From positions 3,462 to 67,461 of the forward strand of contig JBIKVP010000003.1 in NCBI GenBank assembly GCA_044356745.1: DNA of 64,000 nt. The letters run 5' to 3'. Made by a program: the position numbers and the translations under genes. Positions 17,691-27,382 of this stretch are shown here, piece by piece. A model generated the notes under the pieces. The model did not search any database, was not told the DNA's origin, and worked only from the letters and a program-made list of their open reading frames with translations. This DNA comes from JBIKVP01 sp044356745. GTDB taxonomy: Bacteria > Pseudomonadota > Alphaproteobacteria > Rhizobiales > Beijerinckiaceae. The first letter of the stretch is position 1. Each line of letters opens with the position of its first letter.

Positions 17691-19328
17691 ATGAGGGAAG
17701 TGGTGGTTCACTCTTTGAGATTGTTTTTAACGCCCGTGCCCGACACATTTTTAATGCCTGCCGATTTGGCAATTAAATCGGAACCTTCTGATATTCCACC
17801 CGAAAATCTCTTAGCCAACGCTCCCGATCTGACGTTTGCCGATCTTGGTTTGAGCGAGAAGGTTCAGCAGGTGGTGATTGCATCAGGCTATACAAAACCA
17901 ACGCCGATTCAAGCGCAAGCCATTCCTCATGTCCTGCAACGTAAGGATGTGCTGGGTATTGCACAAACAGGAACTGGGAAAACCGCTGCGTTCACCCTTC
18001 CAATGATTACGTTGCTTGAAAAGGGACGGGCTCGCGCTCGCATGCCGCGTACGCTTATTTTAGAACCAACACGTGAGCTTGCCGCTCAGGTGCAAGAAAA
18101 TTTCAATAAATATGGTGCGGATCAGCGTTTGTCTGTGGCTTTAATTATTGGCGGGGTCTCCTTTGCCGATCAAGATGCTAAAATCACACGTGGTGTAGAC
18201 GTATTAATCGCAACGCCCGGGCGGTTACTTGATCATCATGAGCGCGGCAAACTGTTGCTAACGGGCGTTGACCTTCTCGTGATTGATGAAGCCGATCGTA
18301 TGCTTGATATGGGCTTCATTCCCGATATTGAGCGCATCTGTAAGCTTGTTCCTTTTACGCGCCAGACATTGTTTTTTACGGCGACAATGCCGCCTGAAAT
18401 TCAGCGCATCACGGAGCAATTTTTGCATAATCCTGTAAAAATTGAAGCCAGTCGTCCTTCAACGGCTTCAATCACAATTACACAGCGCCTCGTGGCGTCT
18501 CACGGCCAAGATTATCACAAGCGCGAGACCTTGCGTCGACTTATCCGCGATGCCGTTGATTTGAAAAACGGTATTATTTTTTGCAATCGGAAGCTTGAAG
18601 TAGGATCTGTGCATCGTTCATTGCAAAAGCACGGTTTTTCAGTGGCATGTTTGCACGGCGACATGGATCAGCGAGCCCGTTTGATTGCGCTTGATGCTTT
18701 CCGTAATGGAGAGACTCAATTGCTTGTTGCCAGTGATGTGGCAGCGCGAGGGTTGGATATTCCTGATGTGAGCCATGTCTTCAATTATGATGTCCCGCAT
18801 CATGAAGAAGATTACGTCCACCGCATCGGACGCACGGGACGGGCAGGGCGCTCAGGCCATGCCGCTATGATTGTCACACGTCATGATGAAAAGGCACTGG
18901 CAGCAATCGAAAAGCTTATTCAACAAACGATAGCGTGGGATGGCCCTTCTTTAGATGAACTTCCTGCTGCGCCGGAAAGTGATGAGAGTACATCTCAACG
19001 TAAGGGACGTCATGCGCGTGGATCGCGTGATCATACGCGCGGAACAAGTCAGACAAATGCTAAAAGTGGCGGCACGCCTGCATCGCAACGTGAGAAAATG
19101 AGTGAGAACGCTCCACCCTCTCATCAACGCTCTCAGCATTCTCAAAAGTCACAACAAAGTATATCTGAGCGCCCGCATCCCAAACATTCTCATAAACGTG
19201 TCAACTCAAACGATGATGATCAGGATACTGTGGGATGGGGTGATCATGTGCCAGCTTTTCTTAAAAGACCAGCACTGGCGACATCAAAAACGACAGAGCC
19301 TCAACCTCTTTCAAATTCTGAAATATAA
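17691..19328 (+). CDS. DEAD-box RNA helicase, RhlE type
   Basis: ATP-dependent RNA helicase, 545 residues. Motifs in order: Q motif (GYTKPTPIQ, near 66-74), Walker A AQTGTGKT (91-98), PTREL, GG, TPGR, DEAD (199-202), TAT in place of the usual SAT (motif III), and the C-terminal domain with VASDVAARGLDIP and HRIGRTGR. After about residue 415 comes a disordered Ser/Arg/His/Gln-rich tail of ~130 residues, typical of RhlE-like proteins that remodel rRNA or mRNA complexes. The start is uncertain: ATG 17691 or ATG 17754; neither has a strong ribosome site. Confidence 0.92.
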   Translation: MREVVVHSLRLFLTPVPDTFLMPADLAIKSEPSDIPPENLLANAPDLTFADLGLSEKVQQVVIASGYTKPTPIQAQAIPHVLQRKDVLGIAQTGTGKTAAFTLPMITLLEKGRARARMPRTLILEPTRELAAQVQENFNKYGADQRLSVALIIGGVSFADQDAKITRGVDVLIATPGRLLDHHERGKLLLTGVDLLVIDEADRMLDMGFIPDIERICKLVPFTRQTLFFTATMPPEIQRITEQFLHNPVKIEASRPSTASITITQRLVASHGQDYHKRETLRRLIRDAVDLKNGIIFCNRKLEVGSVHRSLQKHGFSVACLHGDMDQRARLIALDAFRNGETQLLVASDVAARGLDIPDVSHVFNYDVPHHEEDYVHRIGRTGRAGRSGHAAMIVTRHDEKALAAIEKLIQQTIAWDGPSLDELPAAPESDESTSQRKGRHARGSRDHTRGTSQTNAKSGGTPASQREKMSENAPPSHQRSQHSQKSQQSISERPHPKHSHKRVNSNDDDQDTVGWGDHVPAFLKRPALATSKTTEPQPLSNSEI

Positions 19329-19511
19329 ACAGACTGTAACAAGTGAGCAGAAAAATTTTTATGCCAGCAAGCCTGCACACCCTCAGCGTGAACACTTGAT
19401 TTACGTCCTTATGTCATAATCAGAAATGATTTTGCGAATGTTTTGCAAAAACGAAATTATTTCAATGCGTTAAATGATTTTAGAACTTTATTTAAAAGAT
19501 GAATCATATTG

Positions 19512-20603
19512 ATGCGTTTAAGGCCAGAGGGACATACGGTGCAGCAAGGCAACGAGAAATCCATAGATAAATCCATGAGTGTCGGCGAACAGGCTTTTGA
19601 ATTAATGCGCCAGTCAGGTTGTCCGATCATGCCCAAAGCGTATGAAGTGTGGTTTTCTTACGCCAAAGGTGACAACCCCACTCTCAAAGGGGCTTTGCGT
19701 GAATTACAAGACAGTGGGGCGCCGATATCAACACCTGAAATTGATAAATTGTATGAAGAGCATATCGAACCCCGCAATTTTACAGGCGTCGCTGAAAAAA
19801 GCGGTGCAGGGGTGGTGTCAGAGATTAATAACGTCATGCAAATGATGGATTTGGCTATGGGGTCAACCGCATCGTATGGCCAATCGCTTGTGATGCTGTC
19901 AGATGATCTTAACCGCACTGCAGACCGCAACCGTATTCGTGAAATTGTCGGCTCACTTGTTATGGCGACACGAGAGACAATCGCGTCCAATAAAACGCTG
20001 GAAGCGCGTTTAAATGAGTCGCGCGGTGAAATCATGAATTTGCGTGAGACGCTTGAATCCGTCCGCGTTGATTCTTTAACGGATCCTGTCACAGGATTGG
20101 CCAATCGCAAACATTTTGATGAAATGCTTTTAAAATCTATTAATCAAGCCAACATACAGAAAACGGACTTATCCCTTATCATCGTTGATATCGATCATTT
20201 CAAGCAATTTAACGATAAATTCGGGCATTTGACAGGTGATCAAGTGTTGCGCTTGGTGGGTACGACGATGCGCGAGCGCGTGAAACGCAAAGCGACATTG
20301 GCTCGTTTTGGTGGTGAAGAATTTGCGATTATTCTTCCAGAAGCGGGACTTGATGTTGCCAAAGATGTGGGCGAACTGGTGCGGCGCTCGGTGATGGCGC
20401 GTGAATTAGTGAAGCGTTCAACCGGTGAAAATCTTGGACGTGTTACAATTTCAATGGGTGTTGCGCTGCTTCGTAAGGGTGACACAGCCCCGCTTCTTTT
20501 AGAACGGGCGGATCAGGTGATGTTTGCCGCTAAGCGTGCTGGGCGCAACCGTGTTCTTACAGAGACCGAAGCAAACCTTAACGCGAGTATGAACGCAGCT
20601 TAA
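19512..20603 (+). CDS. GGDEF diguanylate cyclase
   Basis: Predicted to make cyclic di-GMP from two GTP. The C-terminal GGDEF domain (about 185-355) has LTDPVTGLANRKHFD, a DIDHFKQFND metal site, and the catalytic RFGGEEF with GGEEF at about 268-272. The residues five before GGEEF read RKAT rather than R-x-x-D, so the product-inhibition I-site seems absent. The N-terminal ~180 residues are helical with coiled-coil character and carry no recognised sensor or TM segment. The ATG at 19512 is preferred over the TTG just before it. Confidence 0.9.
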   Translation: MRLRPEGHTVQQGNEKSIDKSMSVGEQAFELMRQSGCPIMPKAYEVWFSYAKGDNPTLKGALRELQDSGAPISTPEIDKLYEEHIEPRNFTGVAEKSGAGVVSEINNVMQMMDLAMGSTASYGQSLVMLSDDLNRTADRNRIREIVGSLVMATRETIASNKTLEARLNESRGEIMNLRETLESVRVDSLTDPVTGLANRKHFDEMLLKSINQANIQKTDLSLIIVDIDHFKQFNDKFGHLTGDQVLRLVGTTMRERVKRKATLARFGGEEFAIILPEAGLDVAKDVGELVRRSVMARELVKRSTGENLGRVTISMGVALLRKGDTAPLLLERADQVMFAAKRAGRNRVLTETEANLNASMNAA

Positions 20604-20715
20604 TCGCATCACGATGTTGTTGTTGCAATACATCATAAGCGTATCAAAAGTTTTTTACGTTTAGCGAAAATTAAAAACACGCATGACAACGCGTTCTGAG
20701 CTGCTATGAAGGGGC

Positions 20716-22263
20716 ATGGCAACTCAGAGTCCTTCAAAACGTTTGATAGATATGGCGGATAGCGTTCAGGAATGTGACGCGATTCATCCTATTGCAACGA
20801 TAGATATTGGTTCAAACTCGGTGCGTCTTGTGGTTTATGACGCGCTCAGTCGATCCCCAACACCACTCTTCAATGAAAAAGTAATGTGTGGTTTGGGGCG
20901 TAAACTCACCCTCACAGGACAATTAAGTGAAGAAGCCATTTCACGTGCGCTCAAAGCATTAAGACGCTTCCGCGTTTTATGTCAGACACTGAATGTAAAG
21001 CAGATTTATGCACTTGCAACGGCGGCAGCGCGCGATGCCAAAAATGGACCAGAGTTTATCGCAAAAGCTGAAGAAGCATGTGGATGCACGATTGAAGTGA
21101 TTTCTGGCGTTCGTGAGGCGCTTTTATCCGGATATGGCATTGTTTCTGGCTTTTATGAGCCTAACGGTGTTATGGGTGATATGGGAGGCGGGAGTTTAGA
21201 GCTCGCCTTTGTCAAAGGTCATCATGTTGGCACAGGTTTATCTCTACCTCTAGGAAGTCTCGCGCTTCAGGACGCATCTAACGGTTCACTCAAAAAAGCC
21301 GAAAAAATCGCTCGTGATTATTTAGAGCATGTCCCCTTCCTTGATATGCTTGAAGGGCGTCAATTTTACGCGATTGGCGGGACATGGCGCTCTTTAATGC
21401 GGTTGCATATGAGCCAAAACAACTATCCACTGCGGGTCATGCATGGCTATGCGGTTCCAGCACGAGAGCTCATTCCTTTTTTGGATCAAGTGCAGAAAAC
21501 AAACCCTCAAGCATTACCGGAGATTGAATCAGTCTCAGAATCACGGCGCGAGACAATTAGTTATGGAGCCTGTCTGCTTGCGGAGATTATTAGGCGCGGC
21601 AAACCCAAAGAGATCGTTGTTTCCGCAACGGGTGTGCGTGAGGGGAGGCTTTATGAATTGCTTGATACACCTATAAAGGCACAAGATCCGTTGCTAACTG
21701 CTGCAAGTGAAGTCAATAGATTACGCTCGCGCTCTCCAGAGCATGGTCTTGAACTCATTGAATGGACAAACCGTGTCTGGACCATGCTGGGCATCGATGA
21801 AACAGTAGAAGAAAAACGATTGCGTCATGCGGCTTGTTTTCTCGCAGACGTGAGTTGGCGGGCGCATCCCGACTATCGTGGAGAACAGAGCTTAAATATT
21901 ATTGCTCATGGTGCCTTTGTAGGAATTGACCATCCCGGACGTATTTTTCTAGCAATCGCTGTGTATGTACGTCAATCTGGACTCTCATTGCAAAATGTTG
22001 GGGCGCGACTGCAAGAACTCACTTATCCTCGTTATTTAGAACGCGCACGATTACTCGGATCTGCAATGCGCGTTGCATATATTATTTCAGCTTCCATGCC
22101 AAATATATTACCACGGGCATCTTTAAGTTTAAATGGATCAGAAATTACACTTGATTTGCCGCTTGAGCTTGCTGATTTAGGTAGTGAACGCTTGCTGAAT
22201 CGTTTAAAGCAATTTGCTAAATTACTTCAGAAAACGGCGATTATTCGCCCCACGATTGATTAA
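20716..22263 (+). CDS. ppx: Exopolyphosphatase/pppGpp phosphatase family
   Basis: Ppx/GppA protein of 515 residues with the ASKHA fold. The phosphate-1 loop TIDIGSNSVRLVVYD is near residue 30 and the phosphate-2 loop GDMGGGSLELAFV near 155; the conserved ATAAARDAKNG segment lies between. The C-terminal HD-like helical domain (about 320-515) includes RHAACFLADVSWRAHPDYR. It hydrolyses polyphosphate or converts pppGpp to ppGpp, so it could tie into stringent and phosphate responses. In alphaproteobacteria a 23S rRNA methyltransferase gene (rlmE) often follows; here it does not. Confidence 0.92.
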   Translation: MATQSPSKRLIDMADSVQECDAIHPIATIDIGSNSVRLVVYDALSRSPTPLFNEKVMCGLGRKLTLTGQLSEEAISRALKALRRFRVLCQTLNVKQIYALATAAARDAKNGPEFIAKAEEACGCTIEVISGVREALLSGYGIVSGFYEPNGVMGDMGGGSLELAFVKGHHVGTGLSLPLGSLALQDASNGSLKKAEKIARDYLEHVPFLDMLEGRQFYAIGGTWRSLMRLHMSQNNYPLRVMHGYAVPARELIPFLDQVQKTNPQALPEIESVSESRRETISYGACLLAEIIRRGKPKEIVVSATGVREGRLYELLDTPIKAQDPLLTAASEVNRLRSRSPEHGLELIEWTNRVWTMLGIDETVEEKRLRHAACFLADVSWRAHPDYRGEQSLNIIAHGAFVGIDHPGRIFLAIAVYVRQSGLSLQNVGARLQELTYPRYLERARLLGSAMRVAYIISASMPNILPRASLSLNGSEITLDLPLELADLGSERLLNRLKQFAKLLQKTAIIRPTID

Positions 22264-22326
22264 ACCATTCCTTTCAACCCTGCGTTGACAATTTATGAGA
22301 CAATCGTACAATTCAACATCAATTGC

Positions 22327-22370
22327 TTGAAGAAAAAACTTATTGACGTATACTATATGGTTAAAACCAT
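22327..22370 (+). promoter_or_regulatory. Candidate promoter with overlapping palindromic operator
   Basis: TTGAAG (22327-22332) and TATACT (22349-22354) are separated by 16 bp. Two bases downstream of the -10 lies a perfect 14-bp palindrome, ATGGTTAAAACCAT (22357-22370), at the transcription start. This is a classic place for a repressor. It serves the DgoK-type gene starting about 90 bp further on. The regulator is not identified. Confidence 0.45.
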
Positions 22371-22462
22371 TTATTTTAATTTATTATAGGTTTCTCAAGT
22401 ATGCTAAACTTTGAAAGCATGCCTTTCACAAGATTTAAAAGATTAATTCATTGGGGGAAAAA

Positions 22463-23623
22463 TTGGAAATCCAGTCAAAACATGTGATCATTGTTGACTG
22501 GACCGCGCGGCGCTTCCGCGCGTGGTTAATGGCACCTGAAGGGAATGTTTTGCGCCGACTAGACACACAAGATGGCGTTCTGGAAGTGACAAATCGTCAG
22601 TTTCTACAAGCATTTACAACTCTGTGCGGCGCGTGGCTAAGTCAATTCCCCAACATACAAGTTTACATGTTTGGAACGATTGCCTCAACAGCGGGTTGGC
22701 GCGAGATTGAAAATTGTGTGTGTCCCGTAGCACGCGCTGATTTGAGCAATGCTGCAATAAAAATTCCCCTCAACACAACGCAAAATGTGATAATTTTCCC
22801 TGGAGCCCGTATTGTCAATGCCAGTGGCGCAGTTGAGTTGATGCGAGCGCAAGCGGCCGCTTCCTTTGGATTAGGTGTTGCGCGTGGCATTATTTGTATA
22901 CCCGGCGCACAAACAAAGTGGGTTGAGATCATTGATGGTCAAATCACACGCTTTTATACGTTCACAACCCATGAAATGACCCATCTTCTTTTGAGGATGT
23001 TTAATCTGGTTCACACACCGGATAAGCAGATTGATGTGGGATTGTTTGATCGTGGACTTCACCTCGCATTACGAAAAGATGAAGTTCCACGCACGAAAAC
23101 AAGTAATCAAGGGTTTGCGCTGCGTTCAATCGGTTCAGAGACACTTGATCCTGATAACGCGCATCATCCCAGTTTATTACGGATGATTGCTGAGGTGCGC
23201 CATCATATTCTTGTGGGTAATATGCATCCCCGTCAACTCAACAGCTACCTCGCAGGCATGGTGATAGGTGTTGAAATGCTTGATGCATTACGTCTTTTTG
23301 GCCAGCCTCAAGAAGTTTATTTGATTGCAGACGGGGATGACAGAGCGCTCTATCAGCGGGCTTTATTCATTCATGAGATCAACGTTGAAAGTGCAGGCTT
23401 TGAAATAGCTTTGTATCAATTTCTCTTGCAAACGCATGGAGATACGCAATCTGATGAAGTGGTTTCAAAACAATCAACTGAACAGTTGATCAGCAGTTTG
23501 CCTTCATTATCTCCCGTATTAAATACAGCTATGTCAGGGGCTGCTTTTACTGCAACACGCCCTACACTGGGATCATTGCCTTTTGTGGGATCGCTGACGA
23601 GTTCATTGGGCGGCGAAGGCTAA
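22463..23623 (+). CDS. dgoK: 2-dehydro-3-deoxygalactonokinase family protein
   Basis: Matches the DgoK family (COG3734), which phosphorylates 2-keto-3-deoxy-galactonate in the De Ley-Doudoroff galactose pathway. Family features seen: an IVDWTARRFRAWL N-terminal phosphate loop, the FGTIASTAGWRE segment, PGARIVNASG, and IICIPGAQTKWVEI before the C-terminal domain. The N-terminal loop has TARRFRA where functional family members usually have a GTSxxRA-type sequence, so activity is uncertain. The start is TTG at 22463, placed 5 bp after GGGGGA; an in-frame TTG at 22451 is the alternative. No dgoA or dgoD is nearby. The tail of ~40 residues is low complexity. Confidence 0.75.
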   Translation: MEIQSKHVIIVDWTARRFRAWLMAPEGNVLRRLDTQDGVLEVTNRQFLQAFTTLCGAWLSQFPNIQVYMFGTIASTAGWREIENCVCPVARADLSNAAIKIPLNTTQNVIIFPGARIVNASGAVELMRAQAAASFGLGVARGIICIPGAQTKWVEIIDGQITRFYTFTTHEMTHLLLRMFNLVHTPDKQIDVGLFDRGLHLALRKDEVPRTKTSNQGFALRSIGSETLDPDNAHHPSLLRMIAEVRHHILVGNMHPRQLNSYLAGMVIGVEMLDALRLFGQPQEVYLIADGDDRALYQRALFIHEINVESAGFEIALYQFLLQTHGDTQSDEVVSKQSTEQLISSLPSLSPVLNTAMSGAAFTATRPTLGSLPFVGSLTSSLGGEG

Positions 23624-23644
23624 GCCTATCTTGCATCCCGCAAT

Positions 23645-24838
23645 ATGGATCATTACAACGCTTGTATGAGCGTACTTGTTCTTTCATTAAGCGATATTCC
23701 GGTCGATCCAAGGGTTCATCGCACGTGCGTTGCGCTTGTGAAAGCGGGTTTTCACGTCACAGCGGTAGGGCTTGCTAATCTCAAGCATCATCCTGAAAAT
23801 CTGCCGTATACATATAAAGCAATTCCTGCAACACCGCATAATTGCAAGTATCGTATTGCGATGGCTCTCAGACAAACGCCCGCAAATGTAATCCCTTCCT
23901 TCGCTCTTAAAACATATCACTGGGATGCACAGGTGAGGGCGATACAAAAAGCAATTTCTAATTTAAAGCCGCTTCTAATTTATGCGAATGATTTAAATAC
24001 ACTACCGATTGCGGCTAAGCTTAAACAACGCACATCGGCAAAATTGATTTATGACACACACGAATTTGCAACAGGGGAAGGAGCAGATCGTTGGCTTTGG
24101 CGTTTTCTATTCCAAACGTATCGTAAAGCACTTGAAAGCCAGTACATCCACGCCGCGGATCAGGTCATAACGGTCAGTGATGGAATCGCAAAAGCGCTTG
24201 CACACCTCTACCGCATTGCGCAACCTGTGCTCACTGTACGCAATATTCCCCTCTATCAACAACACAGTTTTCGCCCTGTGCAAAAGCCACTTCGCGTGCT
24301 TTATCACGGCTTATTTCTCAAAGATCGTGGACTTGAATCCCTGATTGAAAGTGTCCCTTTATGGCAAGCCGATAAAATACTTCACCTTCGCGGCTATGGT
24401 GCACCCACTTATGAAGCAGCGCTTAAAGCTTATGCTGCTCACATTGCGCCTGATCGTATTATCTTTGAACCCGCTGTTGCAACGCATATGCTGACACATG
24501 CTGCAACAGATGCAGATATTGGCATTTTACCTTTTCCAACAAAAGGAATTCAAAAGGAGTTCAGTCTACCCAATAAGCTGTTTGAATATATGATGGCAGG
24601 GCTCGCGATTATTTCTACCCCCTGTCACGATATAAGCAAATTGATCGCGCAATATGAAACGGGTGTAACAACAAAAGATGCAACATCTCAGGCAATTGCT
24701 CAAACAATCAATGCGCTCACAACTGATGACATCAACCGTATGAAAGCTGCATCACTTCAAGCATCTCAACATTTATGCTGGGAGGTTGAGCAACAACAGT
24801 TGCTCAAAACCGTACACATGTTGATTGAGAGTGAATAA
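23645..24838 (+). CDS. Glycosyltransferase, family 4-like
   Basis: GT-B fold glycosyltransferase of 397 residues. The N-terminal domain begins VLVLSLSDIPVDPRVHRTC, a common opening in GT4 proteins acting on extracellular polysaccharide. The C-terminal domain has LYHGLFLKDRGLESLIES and the nucleotide-sugar binding segment FSLPNKLFEYMMAGLAII, with the Glu of the E-x7-E motif. Cytosolic or membrane-associated. It lies 21 bp after dgoK. Donor and acceptor are unknown. Confidence 0.88.
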   Translation: MDHYNACMSVLVLSLSDIPVDPRVHRTCVALVKAGFHVTAVGLANLKHHPENLPYTYKAIPATPHNCKYRIAMALRQTPANVIPSFALKTYHWDAQVRAIQKAISNLKPLLIYANDLNTLPIAAKLKQRTSAKLIYDTHEFATGEGADRWLWRFLFQTYRKALESQYIHAADQVITVSDGIAKALAHLYRIAQPVLTVRNIPLYQQHSFRPVQKPLRVLYHGLFLKDRGLESLIESVPLWQADKILHLRGYGAPTYEAALKAYAAHIAPDRIIFEPAVATHMLTHAATDADIGILPFPTKGIQKEFSLPNKLFEYMMAGLAIISTPCHDISKLIAQYETGVTTKDATSQAIAQTINALTTDDINRMKAASLQASQHLCWEVEQQQLLKTVHMLIESE

Positions 24839-24844
24839 CAACCT

Positions 24845-27124
24845 TTAAGGCTTTAAAGCGATCCCGCTCCGTAAATCCGCTTCTGTCATGAGTGCGGTGC
24901 GCTCACCAAAACGCTGGCGATAAACTTGCATATTTTCCATCACGCGCTGGACATAGTTGCGGGTTTCTGAAAAAGGAATGCGCTCAACCCAATCGACCGG
25001 ATCAACCGAGGGATCACGCGGATCACCATAAGCTGTGATCCATTTTCTAACGTTACCACTCCCCGCATTATAAGCAGCAAACGTGAGAATATATGAGCCG
25101 TTCCAGTCTTTGAGCAGATCAGATAAATGGGCTGCACCAAGGGTGGCATTGTAAATGGGATCATCAATGAGTTTAGTCACTTCAAAAGGTTTGCTGATAC
25201 GACGCGCGGTTTCGCGGGCGGTTGCAGGCATCATTTGCATTAAACCACGAGCCCCCGCATGTGACATGGCTTCGGGATCAAACTCGCTTTCCTGACGGGC
25301 AATCGCATGGACAAGCGCACGATCAACTCCTGCATAGGGTAGATCAATCACAGGCACACCGAAGGTCGGAAAAGCGTGAATATCCATGGGAAATCCGCGT
25401 CCAACAGCGGTTTTGCCAAGGACAAGGGATGCTTTAGCATGACGGTTCTGGCGAGCAATATCTCCCACAGCCGCAACTTCGGCCGCAGTTGAAAGTGTTT
25501 GTGCAAGTTCGCGATATAGCGCTAACGCTAAACCGTGCTCATCCATCTCTTTCAAAACACGAATGGCCTCAACGGCGGGCATGTTTTGTAAACGATTCAA
25601 AGTGCGTGCATCAATGACCGGAACAGGGCGTAAGGTGAGATCAACGCGCCCAAGCCTTGCTCGGGCGAGCTGGCCGTAATAGGTGACACGATGACCGCTT
25701 GCGATAGCATAAAAGCGTTTTGCTTCTTGGTCTTGCCCCATACTCTCTGATGCGCGTCCTTGCCAATAGGCCATACGCGCAATCGAAATCGGCGTTTCTG
25801 CAATGTTGGCTGCAAGAGTAAAATGACGCAAGGCTCTTTGTGGTTCATTCAAAAAGCGCAAGGCAATCCACCCTGCATGAAATTCGGCTTCAATTTGCAT
25901 TGCAGGGCTTTGTGCCCCATGCTGTCGCACAACATCATAAGCCAGTTGCGGCTCATTGCGATCAAGCAGTTGACGAGCGATCAAGCGCCGAAAATCCCAC
26001 CAATCATCTCCTGCAACCAGCAGGCGTGGATCACGCGATGTCTCGGTAATGGCACGCCCAGCCTGAATCCAATTCTCCTGATAACGATAAAATAGCGCGC
26101 GGCTGTAGGCATATGAGCTATCAACACGTTGAGTAAGTGGAACGGCATCAAGCAGCGCTTGCGCATTTTTTGCCTTTGCCACAACGGCACGTCGCGCTTG
26201 CACAAGTGTGTCAAAATCTTTTCCGGCACGTGTGGCAGAGCGAAGCGCATTATCCCACTCTTCCCTAAAAAGAAAATGCTCCATGCGCGCACGATGATCG
26301 GAGGCAGTTAAGATCTCTGAAAAGGTTTCGAGCACCTTTTCTTCACGCTCTTTAGAAAACACATCATTACGCCATGCATCACGGATGAGAAGCGCAGCGT
26401 CACTTGCAGCACGGTCTTGCTGAAAGGCAAGAGCCAGAGCAATTTTTCCTGTTGCAGTTTGGGGGCGTCGTGCTGCAAAGAATAATCGCATTGTCGCAGG
26501 CGATAGCTTTTCGCTCAGCAACGCCTCTTCCGCACGTTTGCGCAAACTTTCATTTGTTGGCCAATCAGGGTTTTGTTGCAAAAACGCCATGACACGATTG
26601 AATGGTGCTTGTCCTAAACGCACCGCAAGCCATTCCAAAATAACGCGGAGTGCGTGATCCTTCACCTCTTGGGCTGAGGCATCTCCCGCGTCGATTTTAC
26701 GGCTAAGATAATGACGCGCGGCAGTACGAAACGCAGTTTGTTCTGCTTGAGGACGCGTGGATAAACGGCTTTGACGGGAAAGGGCTGACGGTATTTCACC
26801 GTTTGCAATAGCCTCATCAAATGAAGCCGGTGTTTGGGATAACGATTGCGCCTCTGGCGAGGGTGAAGCCCAAAGCGATGACCATGATAAAAATGACGGA
26901 TTCGTTTGCAAAGTAAATGCCAACGAAGCAGCAAGTCCCGAGCCAATGAGCCATAAAAGTGCGCCACGGGTTGATAAAAATTTTTGCGATGTGTTTACCT
27001 TACCATGCTGTCCCTTATTGGATGATGGTTTGCCAGTTAAAGGCTTGCCCCTTAAGGGCTTGCGCGTTGATTGGGGGCGCAATGATGGATCATTCATGAT
27101 AGCCATATCCGACACTCTACTCAT
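24845..27124 (-). CDS. slt: Soluble-type lytic murein transglycosylase
   Basis: A peptidoglycan-cleaving lytic transglycosylase of about 759 residues, making 1,6-anhydromuropeptides in the periplasm. The N-terminus is a basic cytoplasmic stretch followed by a hydrophobic signal anchor (about 54-70). The middle is an alpha-superhelical U-domain (about 100-580). The C-terminal lysozyme-like domain has catalytic Glu612 in ARQESEFDP, then GARGLMQMMPATA and AYNAGSGNV. Start: the ATG at 27122-27124 has AGGGA upstream; a TTG six codons earlier lacks it. Released products could feed NagZ and the AmgK-like kinase encoded in this window. Confidence 0.92.
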   Translation of the reverse strand: MSRVSDMAIMNDPSLRPQSTRKPLRGKPLTGKPSSNKGQHGKVNTSQKFLSTRGALLWLIGSGLAASLAFTLQTNPSFLSWSSLWASPSPEAQSLSQTPASFDEAIANGEIPSALSRQSRLSTRPQAEQTAFRTAARHYLSRKIDAGDASAQEVKDHALRVILEWLAVRLGQAPFNRVMAFLQQNPDWPTNESLRKRAEEALLSEKLSPATMRLFFAARRPQTATGKIALALAFQQDRAASDAALLIRDAWRNDVFSKEREEKVLETFSEILTASDHRARMEHFLFREEWDNALRSATRAGKDFDTLVQARRAVVAKAKNAQALLDAVPLTQRVDSSYAYSRALFYRYQENWIQAGRAITETSRDPRLLVAGDDWWDFRRLIARQLLDRNEPQLAYDVVRQHGAQSPAMQIEAEFHAGWIALRFLNEPQRALRHFTLAANIAETPISIARMAYWQGRASESMGQDQEAKRFYAIASGHRVTYYGQLARARLGRVDLTLRPVPVIDARTLNRLQNMPAVEAIRVLKEMDEHGLALALYRELAQTLSTAAEVAAVGDIARQNRHAKASLVLGKTAVGRGFPMDIHAFPTFGVPVIDLPYAGVDRALVHAIARQESEFDPEAMSHAGARGLMQMMPATARETARRISKPFEVTKLIDDPIYNATLGAAHLSDLLKDWNGSYILTFAAYNAGSGNVRKWITAYGDPRDPSVDPVDWVERIPFSETRNYVQRVMENMQVYRQRFGERTALMTEADLRSGIALKP

Positions 27125-27382
27125 CGCATTCCCTGCGTGCAAGCCGTGCTATTATAATGAATAAAAGCCAAGATGTCACAAGGTTGTAATACGTCAGATG
27201 AATATGTGTTTTTGATGGAATATTTTGTTAAATACAAATTTTTAGAAGTATATTGCATCGCAGCATGTAAAAATGCGAGAAATTTTAGATAGAGCAGTTT
27301 GTAAGCTTGATTTACATTATGCAAACAGGTCATATGAAAAAAGATAACATTCATGTGATTTATAATTAGATTTGGATTGACG

